Positions 32,673-42,244 of a stretch of 60,685 nt of DNA are shown here, piece by piece. Every line of letters begins with the position of its first letter. Position 1 is the first letter of the stretch. The position numbers were made by a program, and so were the translations under genes. The DNA comes from Brevundimonas intermedia. GTDB taxonomy: Bacteria > Pseudomonadota > Alphaproteobacteria > Caulobacterales > Caulobacteraceae. Location: the NCBI RefSeq assembly GCF_027922165.1, contig NZ_BSFD01000011.1, forward strand, positions 766,960 to 827,644. The letters run 5' to 3'. A model generated the notes under the pieces. It did not search any database, was not told the origin of the DNA, and was given only the letters and a program-made list of their open reading frames with translations.

Positions 32673-34034
32673 TCAGGCGGCCTTGGTGATGACCTTGTTC
32701 CGACCGCTGGCCTTGGCCTCGTAAACGCCCTCATCGGCACGCTTCAGCAGGCCTTCAGGCGTATCGCCGTCGCCCGTCGTCGCCGCAACCCCGATCGAAA
32801 TGGTGATCGTCAGTTGCTCCTTGCCGCCCATCACCCGGAAGGGGGCGGAGGCGATGTCGCGACGGATTCGCTCCGCCACCATCTGCGCGTCGTCCAAACT
32901 GGCGCCCGGCATGACCACCACAAACTCTTCGCCGCCCATGCGGCACGGCAGATCGACGGCGCGCACATTTGTGGCCAGACGCACAGCGAACTCGGCCAGC
33001 ACCTCGTCCCCGGCGTCGTGGCCGAAGCCGTCGTTGACCGACTTGAAGTGGTCAATGTCGAGCACCAGCACAGCCACCGGAGCACCACCGTGCGCAGCGC
33101 GCCCCACCAGAGCCTGCAACTGCCCGGTCATGTAGCGCCGATTGTGCAGACCGGTCAGGGCGTCGGTGACAGCCATCTCCAAACTGCTGTCCAGCTTCTG
33201 GCGCAGAAAATCGGTGTAGCGCTTGCGACGAATCTGGGTGCGGACCCGCGCCGACAGTTCTTCGGGATCTACGGGACGTGGCAGGATGTCGGTGGCGCCC
33301 AGCTCCAGCGCCTTGACCATGCGCGGTCGCTCGCTCGGCTCGACGATGGCCAGGATCGGCGCGCGACGCGCGTCGCCCGACTTAGCCAGGGCCACGACCC
33401 TTAGACCGTCAAAACTCTCGGCCGCCACATTGACGATGATCAGATCCAGCGGCCCCTTGGCGGCGGCCATCGCGGCTTCGGGATCGGTCTCGATGGCGAC
33501 GCGATGCTCACGCCCCAGTTCTGCTGCAATCTTTTCAGCCTGGGCGGCGTTGTCGTCGACTATAAGGACACGCCCGCCTTCGCTACGCAGCCGCGCGGCG
33601 CCCTCGCCTTCCACACCCATACGCCGGCTGCTTTCCTCGCGCTCGCGCAGTTCGTCCATCACCTGCTTCAGCCGCGTCAGCGACTTGACGCGCGCGAACA
33701 GGACGACATCGTCGATGGGCTTGGTCAGAAAGTCGTCGGCCCCCGCTTCAAGGCCGCGAATCCGGTCCTCACGACCGTCCAACGCCGTAACCAGCACCAC
33801 CGGTATATGCCGCGTCTCAGCCCGCGCCTTAAGCAGGCGACAGGTCTCGAACCCATCCATGCCGGGCATCATGACATCGAGCAAAATCAGGTCCGGCTGA
33901 TGCTCAGCCGCCAGCTCCAGCGCAGCCGCCCCGCTGTTGCAGGTCAGGACGTCGTAATATTCGATGGTCAGCTTGGCTTCGAGCAGACGAACATTCACGT
34001 CCACATCGTCGACCACCAGGATCCGCGCACTCAT
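32673..34034 (-). CDS. pleD: PleD-type diguanylate cyclase response regulator
   Basis: Makes c-di-GMP at the developing stalked pole in Caulobacter. The 453-residue protein has REC1 with phospho-acceptor Asp53, REC2 in which the acceptor position is Asn202 ([10 protein letters not shown]) and is thus degenerate, and a GGDEF domain with GGEEF at 367-371. The inhibitory I-site RxxD reads RAVD at 358-361. The ATG at 34034 overlaps the DivK stop as ATGA; an ORF start further upstream would run into divK. The arrangement matches the divK-pleD operon of Caulobacter. Confidence 0.97.
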   Translation of the reverse strand: MSARILVVDDVDVNVRLLEAKLTIEYYDVLTCNSGAAALELAAEHQPDLILLDVMMPGMDGFETCRLLKARAETRHIPVVLVTALDGREDRIRGLEAGADDFLTKPIDDVVLFARVKSLTRLKQVMDELREREESSRRMGVEGEGAARLRSEGGRVLIVDDNAAQAEKIAAELGREHRVAIETDPEAAMAAAKGPLDLIIVNVAAESFDGLRVVALAKSGDARRAPILAIVEPSERPRMVKALELGATDILPRPVDPEELSARVRTQIRRKRYTDFLRQKLDSSLEMAVTDALTGLHNRRYMTGQLQALVGRAAHGGAPVAVLVLDIDHFKSVNDGFGHDAGDEVLAEFAVRLATNVRAVDLPCRMGGEEFVVVMPGASLDDAQMVAERIRRDIASAPFRVMGGKEQLTITISIGVAATTGDGDTPEGLLKRADEGVYEAKASGRNKVITKAA

Positions 34035-34396
34035 CCCAGATGCTGCCTTATGGTGTCGAGAAAGTGCATCACCGAGATCGGCTTTGAGATATAGGCCTCG
34101 CACCCACCCTGGCGGATGCGCTCCTCATCGCCCTTCATGGCGAACGCTGTCACGGCGATGACGGGGATATGGTTCAGCTCCTCGTCGTCCTTCAGCCATT
34201 TGGTGACTTCGAGACCCGAGATTTCGGGCAGCTGGATATCCATCAGGATCAAGTCCGGATGATGGGCGCGCGCCAGGGCCAACGCCTGCAGGCCCTCTCG
34301 GGTCTGCAAGGTTTCATAGCCCTGGGAATCGAGCAGATCATGAAAAAGCTTCATGTTCAGCTCGTTATCCTCGACGATGAGGACTTTTTTGGACAT
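34031..34396 (-). CDS. divK: Single-domain response regulator DivK
   Basis: An essential cell-fate response regulator that shuttles between DivJ (kinase) and PleC (phosphatase) and signals through DivL/CckA to CtrA in Caulobacter. The 121-residue receiver has phospho-acceptor Asp53 ([13 protein letters not shown]), the acidic EDNE near residue 9, Thr in [16 protein letters not shown] and Lys in YISKPIS. The ATG at 34396 is preferred over the GTG two codons upstream. It is the first gene of the divK-pleD pair. Confidence 0.97.
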   Translation of the reverse strand: MSKKVLIVEDNELNMKLFHDLLDSQGYETLQTREGLQALALARAHHPDLILMDIQLPEISGLEVTKWLKDDEELNHIPVIAVTAFAMKGDEERIRQGGCEAYISKPISVMHFLDTIRQHLG

Positions 34397-34503
34397 CGTC
34401 ACCTGACCTGCGTCGCCTGCGAATTGGCGACGCCTCGTTGTGTACGATACTGCCCGTCCCAGTCTTAAGTTGGGGTGAAGCCAAGGTTACGGAGACCTTA
34501 AGC

Positions 34504-35772
34504 GTGGCCATAAAGGCCGTCTGTCGCGATTGCCTGTGGACCGGCGACGATCCCGCCGGGCCGCCTGGACGACGTTGTCCGTCGTGCGGGTCACGCCGCA
34601 TCGTTGCGGACGCGGAACTGGATCAGCTTTCGATCGCCCACATGGACTGCGACGCCTTCTACGCCTCCGTGGAGAAACGTGACCGGCCGGAGCTACGCGA
34701 CAAACCCGTCATCGTCGGCGGCGGCAAGCGGGGCGTGGTCTCCACCGCCTGCTATGTCGCACGCCAGTACGGCGTCGGCAGCGCCATGCCCATGTTCAAG
34801 GCGTTGAAGGCCTGTCCCGATGCCGTGGTGATCAAGCCAGACTTCGCCAAATATGTCTTCGAATCGGAACGTATCCTGGGCGCCCTCGCCCGACTGACAC
34901 CTCTGATACAGCCTCTATCGCTCGACGAGGCCTGGGTCGATCTGGCGGGCACCGACCGGCTGAACGGCGGCCCGCCGGCTTTCCAGTTGATCCGTTTCCA
35001 GAAGCAGATCGAGGAAGAGACCGGCCTGACCGTCTCCATCGGACTGGCCCCCAACCGCTTCTTGGCCAAGATGGCCTCGGAGATGGACAAACCGCGCGGC
35101 TTTTCGGTCGTCGGCGTCGCCAATGCCCAAGCCTTACTAGCGCCTCGTCCCGTCACCGCCCTACCTGGCGTCGGGCCGGTGTTCGGCAAGGCCCTGCGCA
35201 GCGACGGCTACGCCACCATCGGCGACCTGGCCCACGCCGACGTCCGCGATCTGGTCAAACGCTATGGCGAATCCGGCCTGCGCCTCCACGACCTGTCCCA
35301 TGCCCGCGACGCCCGCGCCGTGAACCCGGATCGGGACCGCAAGGGCATGAGCGCCGAGACCACCTTCAATGAAGACCTGATCACGGCCGAGGCGCTGGAG
35401 GCCGAGCTGTGGCCCCTGTGCGAGAAACTGGCGTCCAAGGCCCGCCGCGACGGCGTCTCCAGCCGCGTCCTGGTGCTGAAACTGCGCCGCACAGACTTCA
35501 AGATTGTGACCCGCCGCATCAGCCTGCCTGACCCGGTCCAGACCGCACGCGCCCTGTTCGCCGCGGGCCGCGACCTGTTGAAACCTGAACTGGGTCCGCC
35601 GTATCGACTGATCGGCATCGGCATGGCCGACATCCAGGACGCCGAAGACGCCCCCGCCAGCCTGTTCCAGACCACCGAGACCCGCACTTTGAAGACCGAA
35701 CGCGCCATCGACAAGCTGCGTGAGAAGTTCGGCAAGGACGCCGTGGTGGCGGGACGCGCACTGAAGCCCTAG
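34504..35772 (+). CDS. dinB: DNA polymerase IV with N-terminal zinc-ribbon
   Basis: A Y-family translesion polymerase of 422 residues. Catalytic motifs [14 protein letters not shown] and [11 protein letters not shown] are intact, with [18 protein letters not shown] and the little-finger domain after about residue 280. An extra N-terminal segment has CRDC (Cys7, Cys10) and CPSC (Cys25, Cys28), a likely zinc ribbon seen in some alphaproteobacterial Pol IV proteins but absent from the enterobacterial one. The GTG start at 34504 has GGAGA 8 nt before it. No GTTC-type LexA box is seen. Confidence 0.93.
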   Translation: MAIKAVCRDCLWTGDDPAGPPGRRCPSCGSRRIVADAELDQLSIAHMDCDAFYASVEKRDRPELRDKPVIVGGGKRGVVSTACYVARQYGVGSAMPMFKALKACPDAVVIKPDFAKYVFESERILGALARLTPLIQPLSLDEAWVDLAGTDRLNGGPPAFQLIRFQKQIEEETGLTVSIGLAPNRFLAKMASEMDKPRGFSVVGVANAQALLAPRPVTALPGVGPVFGKALRSDGYATIGDLAHADVRDLVKRYGESGLRLHDLSHARDARAVNPDRDRKGMSAETTFNEDLITAEALEAELWPLCEKLASKARRDGVSSRVLVLKLRRTDFKIVTRRISLPDPVQTARALFAAGRDLLKPELGPPYRLIGIGMADIQDAEDAPASLFQTTETRTLKTERAIDKLREKFGKDAVVAGRALKP

Positions 35773-35780
35773 GAAGCGGC

Positions 35781-37076
35781 ATGGACCTCGCCAAACGCGC
35801 CTTCGACCACGGCTTCCGCCTGGACCCCATCGTCCGCAGCCTGCTGGACACCGACTTCTACAAGCTGCTGATGCTGCAGATGATCTGGCGCGAACATCGC
35901 GATACGCCGGTGGTCTTCCAAGTCATCAACCGCACCAAGTCCGTCCGCCTCGCCGATGAGATCGACATCGCAGTCCTGCGCGACCAGCTGCATCACGCCC
36001 GCACACTGCGCTTCACCAACAAGGAGCTGGTCTGGCTGGCGGGCAACAGCTTCTATGGCGTCAAACAGATCTTCTCGCCCGACTTCATCGCCTGGCTGAC
36101 CGACTACCGCCTGCCCGACTACGACCTGTCGGTCCAGGACGGCCAGTATGTCCTGACCTTCTCCGGGGCCTGGGCCGAGGTGACGCTGTGGGAGATCCCG
36201 GCTCTGGCGATCCTGAACGAGTTGCGATGCCGGGTCGGACTACGTCGCCTTGGGCGGTTCGAGATCGATATCCTCTATGCCCGGGCCAAGACCCGGCTGT
36301 GGTCCAAGGTGGAGCGGCTGCGCGCCCTGCCCGATCTCGCCCTGTCCGACTTCGGCACCCGCCGCCGCCACGGCTTCCTGTGGCAGCGCTGGTGCATCCA
36401 GGCGCTGAAGGAAGGCCTGGGCCGGTCCTTCATCGGCACGTCCAACGTGCTCCACGCCATGGAGAACGACCTAGAGGCCATCGGCACCAACGGCCACGAA
36501 CTGCCGATGGTCATGGCCGCCCTGGCGCCCGATGACGCGGCCCTGGCCCAGACGCCCTATGCGGTGCTGGACGAGTGGCGCAGACACTACGGCGGCAACC
36601 TGCTGGTCGTCCTGCCCGACGCCTTCGGCACCGAGGCCTTTCTGGATCAGGCGCCGGATTGGGTCGCCGACTGGACCGGCTTCCGTCCCGACTCGGCCCC
36701 GCCCATCGCTGCGGGCGAACGGTTGATAGACTGGTGGCGGGCGCGCGGGCGTGACCCCAAGGAGAAGCTGCTGATCTTTTCCGACGGCATGGACATCGAC
36801 GGAATCGAAGCCGCCCACACCCAATTCCACGGCCGCGCCCGCCTCAGCTTCGGCTGGGGCACCAATCTGACCAACGACTTCCGTGACTGTTCGCCCGCGT
36901 ACGCACCGGAACTGGAGCCCATCTCCCTGGTCTGCAAGGTCATCGAGGCCGGCGGCCGGCCGGCGGTCAAACTATCGGACAATCCGGAAAAGGCTGTCGG
37001 CGACCCGGCCGAGATCGCGCGCTATCGCCGCGTATTTGGCGAGCGCGGCCAGACCGCCCGACCCGTAGTCGTGTGA
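35781..37076 (+). CDS. pncB: Nicotinate phosphoribosyltransferase
   Basis: Converts nicotinate and PRPP to nicotinate mononucleotide in the NAD salvage (Preiss-Handler) pathway. The 431-residue protein shows the family parts [43 protein letters not shown] and [12 protein letters not shown], and the C-terminal [11 protein letters not shown] that contributes to the phosphate site. It lies 8 bp after dinB, perhaps on the same transcript. Confidence 0.95.
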   Translation: MDLAKRAFDHGFRLDPIVRSLLDTDFYKLLMLQMIWREHRDTPVVFQVINRTKSVRLADEIDIAVLRDQLHHARTLRFTNKELVWLAGNSFYGVKQIFSPDFIAWLTDYRLPDYDLSVQDGQYVLTFSGAWAEVTLWEIPALAILNELRCRVGLRRLGRFEIDILYARAKTRLWSKVERLRALPDLALSDFGTRRRHGFLWQRWCIQALKEGLGRSFIGTSNVLHAMENDLEAIGTNGHELPMVMAALAPDDAALAQTPYAVLDEWRRHYGGNLLVVLPDAFGTEAFLDQAPDWVADWTGFRPDSAPPIAAGERLIDWWRARGRDPKEKLLIFSDGMDIDGIEAAHTQFHGRARLSFGWGTNLTNDFRDCSPAYAPELEPISLVCKVIEAGGRPAVKLSDNPEKAVGDPAEIARYRRVFGERGQTARPVVV

Positions 37077-37112
37077 AACCCGACCTTAAGTCCATTCGGC
37101 CATAAGGGCGGC

Positions 37113-37853
37113 ATGAACGCCTTCATCGACAAGATGCGCCGCCGCGCCGGCCGCTATCTGGACGTCCGCCCCGCGACGATCCAGCCCGCGCGAGGCGTGC
37201 TGAGCCTGTCGTTCGACGACATCCCCGCCTCCGCCTGGCTGGAAGCCGGGCCGGTGCTGGCGCAGCACGGCGTCAAGGCCACCTATTATGTCTGCGGCGG
37301 CCTGGAGGGCGGCCGAAATCTGGACCTGCCCCAGTTCGAGACCGAACATCTGCAAGCCCTGCACGAGGCCGGGCACGAGGTCGGCTGCCATACCTATGAA
37401 CATGTCTCGACCCTGACCCTGTCGCCCGCCGAACTGGACGCCAGCCTAGCCCGCAACGCCGCCTGGGTATCGGAACGGCTAGACGACTATCAGATGCTCA
37501 GCTTCGCCTATCCGTTCGGCGACTGCGCCCTGGGCTCAAAGGCCATCATCGACCGCCGTTTCCTGTGCGGACGTGGCGTGCGCGACGGGGTCAACGCCGG
37601 CCGTGCAGATCGCAACCTGTTGCAGGCCATCGGCCTTGAGAGCCGGCGCCTGCCCGGCTATCATCTGGAGCAACTGGTCGCGAACACGGCGGCGTCAAAG
37701 GGCTGGCTGATCGCTTACGGCCACGACGTCAGCGACGCCCCCACACCCTACGGCTGCCGCCCCGAAGACATCGACCGCCTGATCCGTTTGGCCAAGGCCG
37801 CTGATCTAGACATACTGCCCGTCGCCGAGGCGTGGGGAATGGCGGCGTATTAG
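37113..37853 (+). CDS. Polysaccharide deacetylase family protein
   Basis: A 246-residue NodB-homology protein: LSLSFDDIPASAWLEAG carries the catalytic Asp-Asp, and EVGCHTYEHVSTLTLSPAEL the metal-binding His pair. Further motifs are FAYPFGDCAL and a late GWLIAYGHDVSD with the catalytic His. It has no signal peptide, so it is likely cytosolic or not classically exported. Substrate (peptidoglycan, chitin-like or surface polysaccharide) unknown. Confidence 0.88.
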   Translation: MNAFIDKMRRRAGRYLDVRPATIQPARGVLSLSFDDIPASAWLEAGPVLAQHGVKATYYVCGGLEGGRNLDLPQFETEHLQALHEAGHEVGCHTYEHVSTLTLSPAELDASLARNAAWVSERLDDYQMLSFAYPFGDCALGSKAIIDRRFLCGRGVRDGVNAGRADRNLLQAIGLESRRLPGYHLEQLVANTAASKGWLIAYGHDVSDAPTPYGCRPEDIDRLIRLAKAADLDILPVAEAWGMAAY

Positions 37854-37863
37854 GCCCCCGCTG

Positions 37864-38769
37864 TCATCCAGCCTCTCCCATTTTCCTGCTATCCGCCCAG
37901 GCGATCAGTTCTTTCCTCGGCCAAACCATCAGCCACGACCGCGCGGTGTAGTCGCCGCTGTCGATCAACGCTTTTCGCGACGCCGAGGCCGTTCCCGCCC
38001 GCTCCGTGTGGATCTCGCCCGGTCCCTGATGAACCATAAAGGCGCCGCCCTTCAGCGGGTTGAGCCTCAGGTGGGCCAGGCGCGGACTGATCTCGGTCAG
38101 GGGCGGATCATAGAACCAGCTGGAGCCGATCATTCCCGCCAGTTCTGGCCGCGTCCGGCAGAGTTCCGCCGCCGTCGCCCAGGCCTCGTTCCAACCGTCC
38201 TCGTTAAAGCCGCGCAGCCAGCGGCTCTCGGTATGGACCTCCAGCCACGGTTCGCGCTTGGCGCCCGCCGCCAGATAGCGGAACAGGGGACCGAAGCCCC
38301 AACCGTCGCGCACATGTTTGATTATTTGCCCAGGGCCGACCGGCGAACTCAGGTCGATGACCTGACTCTTGGCCGCCGGAACGCTGAGCCCCAGAGTAAA
38401 TCGAACATCCTTAGCCCAGTGATCAAACACGTAGTCGCCCTCGGCCTTGGTCAGGAAGGCGGCAAGCTGTTCGATCCAATAGGGATAGAGGGCCAAGACC
38501 TCGGCCGGCAGCGCCATGGCTGCGACCCGATCTGGCAACTGCAAGGCCCAGGAGGCGATCAGACCACGCCGGACCTCGTCCGAGACGCCTGCGCCCAGAA
38601 CGGCGTCCACCGCCTTGGCCGGCATCTCGAAATCCCAGTGCGGCGCGGCCTCTGCGGCCTTGGCTGCGGCTGTCTGACTAGCGGAGTCGATACGCGCCCA
38701 GTCCTCGGAGGAAAGGCGCGCCAGCACGGCCTGAAAGGCGGCAACATCGGGGGTCAGGTGCAGATCCAT
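37864..38769 (-). CDS. Hypothetical protein, unknown family
   Basis: A 301-residue cytosolic protein with no signal peptide or membrane segment. It is rich in Trp (WARI, WDFEM, SWALQL, YPYWIEQL, WGFGPLFRYL) and in aromatic residues. The C-terminal third has a run GGAFMVHQGPGEIHTERAG that could be an active-site loop. I do not recognise a domain. It is convergent with the deacetylase gene and divergent from the RidA gene. It may be a conserved enzyme of unknown activity. Confidence 0.75.
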   Translation of the reverse strand: MDLHLTPDVAAFQAVLARLSSEDWARIDSASQTAAAKAAEAAPHWDFEMPAKAVDAVLGAGVSDEVRRGLIASWALQLPDRVAAMALPAEVLALYPYWIEQLAAFLTKAEGDYVFDHWAKDVRFTLGLSVPAAKSQVIDLSSPVGPGQIIKHVRDGWGFGPLFRYLAAGAKREPWLEVHTESRWLRGFNEDGWNEAWATAAELCRTRPELAGMIGSSWFYDPPLTEISPRLAHLRLNPLKGGAFMVHQGPGEIHTERAGTASASRKALIDSGDYTARSWLMVWPRKELIAWADSRKMGEAG

Positions 38770-38872
38770 GGCCGCTGTTATGCCACGCCCCGATTGGCGA
38801 AGGCTTAAGACGCCAAACGGGTGACGCCGCCCTTGCGCCGCGCTAAACCGCCGACCAGATCAAGGAGCCCCA

Positions 38873-39331
38873 ATGACCATCGAAGCCCGCATCGCCGAAC
38901 TCGGCATCACTCTGCCGGAACCCGCCAAGGCGGTGGCCAACTATGTGCCCTTCGTTCAGACGGGCGGCGTAGTCCATATCTCGGGCCAGCTGTCGAACGA
39001 CGCCTCTGGCGGCGTCAAGGGCACGGTCGGCGTGGACGTGACGCCGGAACAGGCCAACGCCGCCGCTCGCCTGTGCGGCGTCAACCTGCTAGCCCAGATC
39101 AAGGCCGCCTGCGACGGCGACCTGGAGCGGGTCGTTCGCATCGTGAAACTGGGCGGCTTCGTTCAGGCTGGCCCGGACTTTGAAGCTATTCCCGCCGTCA
39201 TCAACGGCTGTTCGGACCTGATGGTCGAGGTGTTCGGCGACGCCGGCCGCCACGCCCGCTCGGCCGTCGGCGTCTACAAACTGCCCCTCGGTTTTGCCGT
39301 GGAGATCGACGCCATCGTGGAGATCCGTTGA
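38873..39331 (+). CDS. RidA family protein (YjgF/YER057c/UK114)
   Basis: A 152-residue member of the family that hydrolyses reactive enamine/imine intermediates to the ketoacid plus ammonia. The family core is seen in VHISGQLSND, NLLAQIKAACDGDLERVVRIVKL and the C-terminal GRHARSAVGVYKLPLGFAVEIDAIVE, with the key Arg in RSAVG. It has the longer N terminus of the RidA-like subgroups (IAELGITLPEPAKAVANYVPF). Its stop overlaps the next gene's TTG start, so the two are translated together. Confidence 0.92.
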   Translation: MTIEARIAELGITLPEPAKAVANYVPFVQTGGVVHISGQLSNDASGGVKGTVGVDVTPEQANAAARLCGVNLLAQIKAACDGDLERVVRIVKLGGFVQAGPDFEAIPAVINGCSDLMVEVFGDAGRHARSAVGVYKLPLGFAVEIDAIVEIR

Positions 39332-40476
39332 CCTTCACCCTTTCGGTCCACGACGGGATCGCCGATATCGGCCGCGAGGCCTGGGACGCCTGCGCGCGTC
39401 CCACCGGCGATCCCTTCGTCTCCTACGATTTTCTGCACGCCTGCGAAGCCTCGGGCAGCGCCGCGCCGCAGGAAGGCTGGGCGCCGCGTCATCTGGCTTT
39501 GAGGGACGAGGACAACGGCGTCCTGGGCGTCATGCCCCTCTATCTGAAGGGCCACAGCCAGGGCGAATACGTCTTCGACCACAGCTGGGCCGACGCCTAT
39601 GAGCGCGCCGGCGGACGCTACTATCCCAAACTGCTGGGCGCCGTGCCCTTCACCCCGGCGACCGGCCCGCGTTTCCTTAGCCATCCCGATACAGACGTCG
39701 CCACCGTGCGCCAGGCCCTGCTTCAAGGCGCTCTGACCTTGGTCGAGCGGCTGGGGGTGTCGTCCCTGCACGTCAACTTCCCAACCGAGGTCGAATGGAC
39801 GGACATGGCCCAGGCCGGCCTGCTGCCGCGCCAGGACATCCAGTTCATCTGGCGCAATGACGGCTATCAAACCTTCGACGACTTCCTGGCCGCCCTGTCG
39901 GCCAACCGCCGCAAGACGATCCGCCGCGAACGCCGCGACGCCCAAGCCGATCTGGACATCCGCGTCCTGACCGGCGCTGAGATCACCGAGGCCCACTGGG
40001 ACGCCTTCTTCGCCTTCTACATGGACACGGGCGATCGCAAATGGGGTCGCCCCTATCTGACGCGGGACTTCTTCACCCGTGTCGGCGCGACGATGGCCGA
40101 TCGGATCGCCCTGGTCATGGCCTTCCGGCATGAGACGCCCATCGCCGGCGCCCTGAACTTCATCGGCCGCGACGCCCTGTATGGCCGCCAGTGGGGCACG
40201 CTGGAAGAGGTGCCGTTCCTGCATTTCGAGCTCTGCTATTATCAGGCGATCGAATTCGCCATCGCGCGCGGGCTGTCCCGCGTCGAGGCGGGGGCGCAAG
40301 GCGAGCACAAGATCGCGCGCGGCTATTTGCCCTCTCCCGTCTATTCCGCCCACTTCATTGCCGACCCGGCGTTGCGAGGACCGGTCGCGGACTATCTTCG
40401 GCGCGAGGGCCCCGCGGTGGAGGCACAGCGACGGGAAATGACGGAGGAACTGTCCCCTTTCAAAAAGGAGAGCTGA
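39328..40476 (+). CDS. FemAB-like GNAT-fold protein (PF04339 type)
   Basis: A 382-residue protein of the peptidogalycan-biosynthesis/FemAB-like GNAT group. It includes the typical LQGALTLVERLGVSSLHVNFPT, RRKTIRRERRDA and FLHFELCYYQAIEFAIARGLSRVEAGAQGEHKIARGYLP. Relatives transfer acyl or aminoacyl groups, but the exact substrate is unknown. The TTG start at 39328 overlaps the RidA stop as TTGA. A rare start with this coupling is unusual and keeps the ratio to RidA fixed. It ends 8 bp before a convergent gene. Confidence 0.8.
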   Translation: MTFTLSVHDGIADIGREAWDACARPTGDPFVSYDFLHACEASGSAAPQEGWAPRHLALRDEDNGVLGVMPLYLKGHSQGEYVFDHSWADAYERAGGRYYPKLLGAVPFTPATGPRFLSHPDTDVATVRQALLQGALTLVERLGVSSLHVNFPTEVEWTDMAQAGLLPRQDIQFIWRNDGYQTFDDFLAALSANRRKTIRRERRDAQADLDIRVLTGAEITEAHWDAFFAFYMDTGDRKWGRPYLTRDFFTRVGATMADRIALVMAFRHETPIAGALNFIGRDALYGRQWGTLEEVPFLHFELCYYQAIEFAIARGLSRVEAGAQGEHKIARGYLPSPVYSAHFIADPALRGPVADYLRREGPAVEAQRREMTEELSPFKKES

Positions 40477-40484
40477 CGCCCTCC

Positions 40485-42152
40485 TCAGGCCGGCTTCTGC
40501 GCCCAGAGATGATACATGCCGGCGAACAGCTCGGGCCGTCGCTCCTCCAGTTGGTCCCACAGGCCGAGGTCCAGCGGATCGGCAGGCCCGAACGCCCCTG
40601 CAAACGCCGCCCTCGCCTCGGGCGACGCCTCGAACCCGACCAGTCGAAGCCCGGCTCCGGCCATCAGTTCGCCGAGTTGGGGCGGCGTGTAACGATGCTC
40701 CTGAACATGGAAGACCAGGTCGCGACAGCCGCTGAGACTGTAGAAGTCGGCGCTCTCCTTCAGTGCGGCCAAAGGCTCGCCCTCCGGCAGGGCCAGGACA
40801 TGGGCGCGAAACGCCCGAATGTCCGCCTCGACCGGCGTCCAGCCCCGCTCCCGGATCAGATCATGCGCCGCCCTCACCACCGCCCGCGCCCGCTCGCTGT
40901 AAAGGCCCAGCCGTAACACGCCGCCCGGCCGCAAAACCCCCGCCAGCCGCGCCAGCCCATGCTCAGGCCGCGCCATATGGTGGATCACGCCCGTACTGGT
41001 GACGACGTCGAACCACGATTGCACCTTGTCCAACGCGAGGATGTCGCCCTGGACGAACTGCACCCGCGTCAGCCCGAGGTCTTTCGCCACACGCATGCCG
41101 TGGGCCAGGCTGGCGCGGCTCAGGTCCATGGCGGTAATCGCCAGCGAGGGGTCCATCCGCGCCATGTCGATAGGCTCAAATCCTGTGCCGCAACCCGCGA
41201 CCAGGACAGCCTCCGCCCGCCCGCCGAAGGCCTTGCCATCAAGCGCCGGCAGGGCCGCGATCGCATCTGAGAGTCTTCGCGGCGTAGGCGCGGGAGGCGC
41301 AGACCAGCGCGGATAGGGGTTCGCTTCGTACTGATCCTTCACCGCTTCGGACACGGCGTCGGCGCCGTCGGGCGTCAAAGCCTGCACGGACTGGGCCAGG
41401 GCGCGCTCCCGCGCGGGTTCGTCAATGGCACGGCGGATCAGTTGAGCCTGGATCTCACCCTCGCCCAAGGCCGTGGCCTCCGACAGGGTGGGCGACCGGA
41501 ACAGCATGGCGACCGCGCCATCAGTTGCCTGTACCGGTGCAACATATTCGGATGCGAAGCCGCTGATCCCAAGGGCGGCGACCAGGTCTCCGACAGGAGA
41601 TTCAAATGCGTCGGCCGCCTCGACCACCGCCGTCCGCACTGCGTCGAGACGTATCTCCATGGCGGCGCTGACGTTCACGCACCGCGACAGGAAGGCCAGC
41701 CACAAGGGGTCACGTGCCATGGCCTGCAGCATCACCGCCGTTCCGTCGAACCGCCCCTGTTTTAACAGCAGGGTCTCCGCCGTGACGCGCGCCAGGGTCT
41801 GCGGATCTACGGTGGGCGAGGTCAGACAAACGAGCAGATCGCGGCCCAGCGCCGGATCCCAGGCGCTGGGCTTTAGCCCTTCCAGCAGGCGCGCGAACGC
41901 CGGAAAGACCCGCAATCGCACGGCCGCATCCCCTTCCGCCATCGCCTGGCTCAGCAGTTGAGCCGCCGTTCCGGGATCGCCGTGGTCGGCCAGGAACAAG
42001 CCCATCCCCGCTAGTCCAGGCGCGAACCCCGGCGCCGCTTTGAGGCACGCCTTGTAGGCCGCAAAGGCCCCGTGCAGGTCCCAGTCCGCCAGCCGCTGCT
42101 CCGCCTCGGCGAGCAAGGCCTGCGCCTCATCGATCTGTTTCCCCTGCCCCAT
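40485..42152 (-). CDS. TPR-containing SAM-dependent methyltransferase
   Basis: A 555-residue fusion. The first about 80 residues look like TPR (EQRLADWDLHGAFAAYKACLKAAPGFAPG). A middle region of about 200 residues has no clear family. The C-terminal class I methyltransferase has motif I AVLVAGCGTGFEP, ITAMDLSRASLAHG, VQFVQGDIL and the motif STGVIHHMARPEHGLARLAGVLRPGG. TPR-methyltransferase fusions are known in bacteria without clear substrates. No signal peptide. Confidence 0.85.
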   Translation of the reverse strand: MGQGKQIDEAQALLAEAEQRLADWDLHGAFAAYKACLKAAPGFAPGLAGMGLFLADHGDPGTAAQLLSQAMAEGDAAVRLRVFPAFARLLEGLKPSAWDPALGRDLLVCLTSPTVDPQTLARVTAETLLLKQGRFDGTAVMLQAMARDPLWLAFLSRCVNVSAAMEIRLDAVRTAVVEAADAFESPVGDLVAALGISGFASEYVAPVQATDGAVAMLFRSPTLSEATALGEGEIQAQLIRRAIDEPARERALAQSVQALTPDGADAVSEAVKDQYEANPYPRWSAPPAPTPRRLSDAIAALPALDGKAFGGRAEAVLVAGCGTGFEPIDMARMDPSLAITAMDLSRASLAHGMRVAKDLGLTRVQFVQGDILALDKVQSWFDVVTSTGVIHHMARPEHGLARLAGVLRPGGVLRLGLYSERARAVVRAAHDLIRERGWTPVEADIRAFRAHVLALPEGEPLAALKESADFYSLSGCRDLVFHVQEHRYTPPQLGELMAGAGLRLVGFEASPEARAAFAGAFGPADPLDLGLWDQLEERRPELFAGMYHLWAQKPA

Positions 42153-42188
42153 CGGCCCAGTATGCCGTCGTCGCGCGCCGCGCGCATG

Positions 42189-42220
42189 AAAAAAGGCCCG
42201 GGCGTCTCCACCCGGGCCTT
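42189..42220 (-). terminator. Intrinsic terminator of clpA
   Basis: A 10-bp stem, AAGGCCCGGG / CCCGGGCCTT (42193-42202 and 42211-42220), with an 8-nt loop. On the minus strand it ends in a T-run, as required for the clpS-clpA transcript. Confidence 0.85.
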
Positions 42221-42244
42221 CTACTCGTCTTGGATCAGGCCTGA

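Noticed and set aside
34397..34503. A LexA/SOS box before dinB
   Set aside because: No GTTC-N7-GTTC pattern is present in the gap.
34397..34503. A CtrA box (TTAA-N7-TTAA) upstream of divK
   Set aside because: TTAA occurs, but not at the required spacing.
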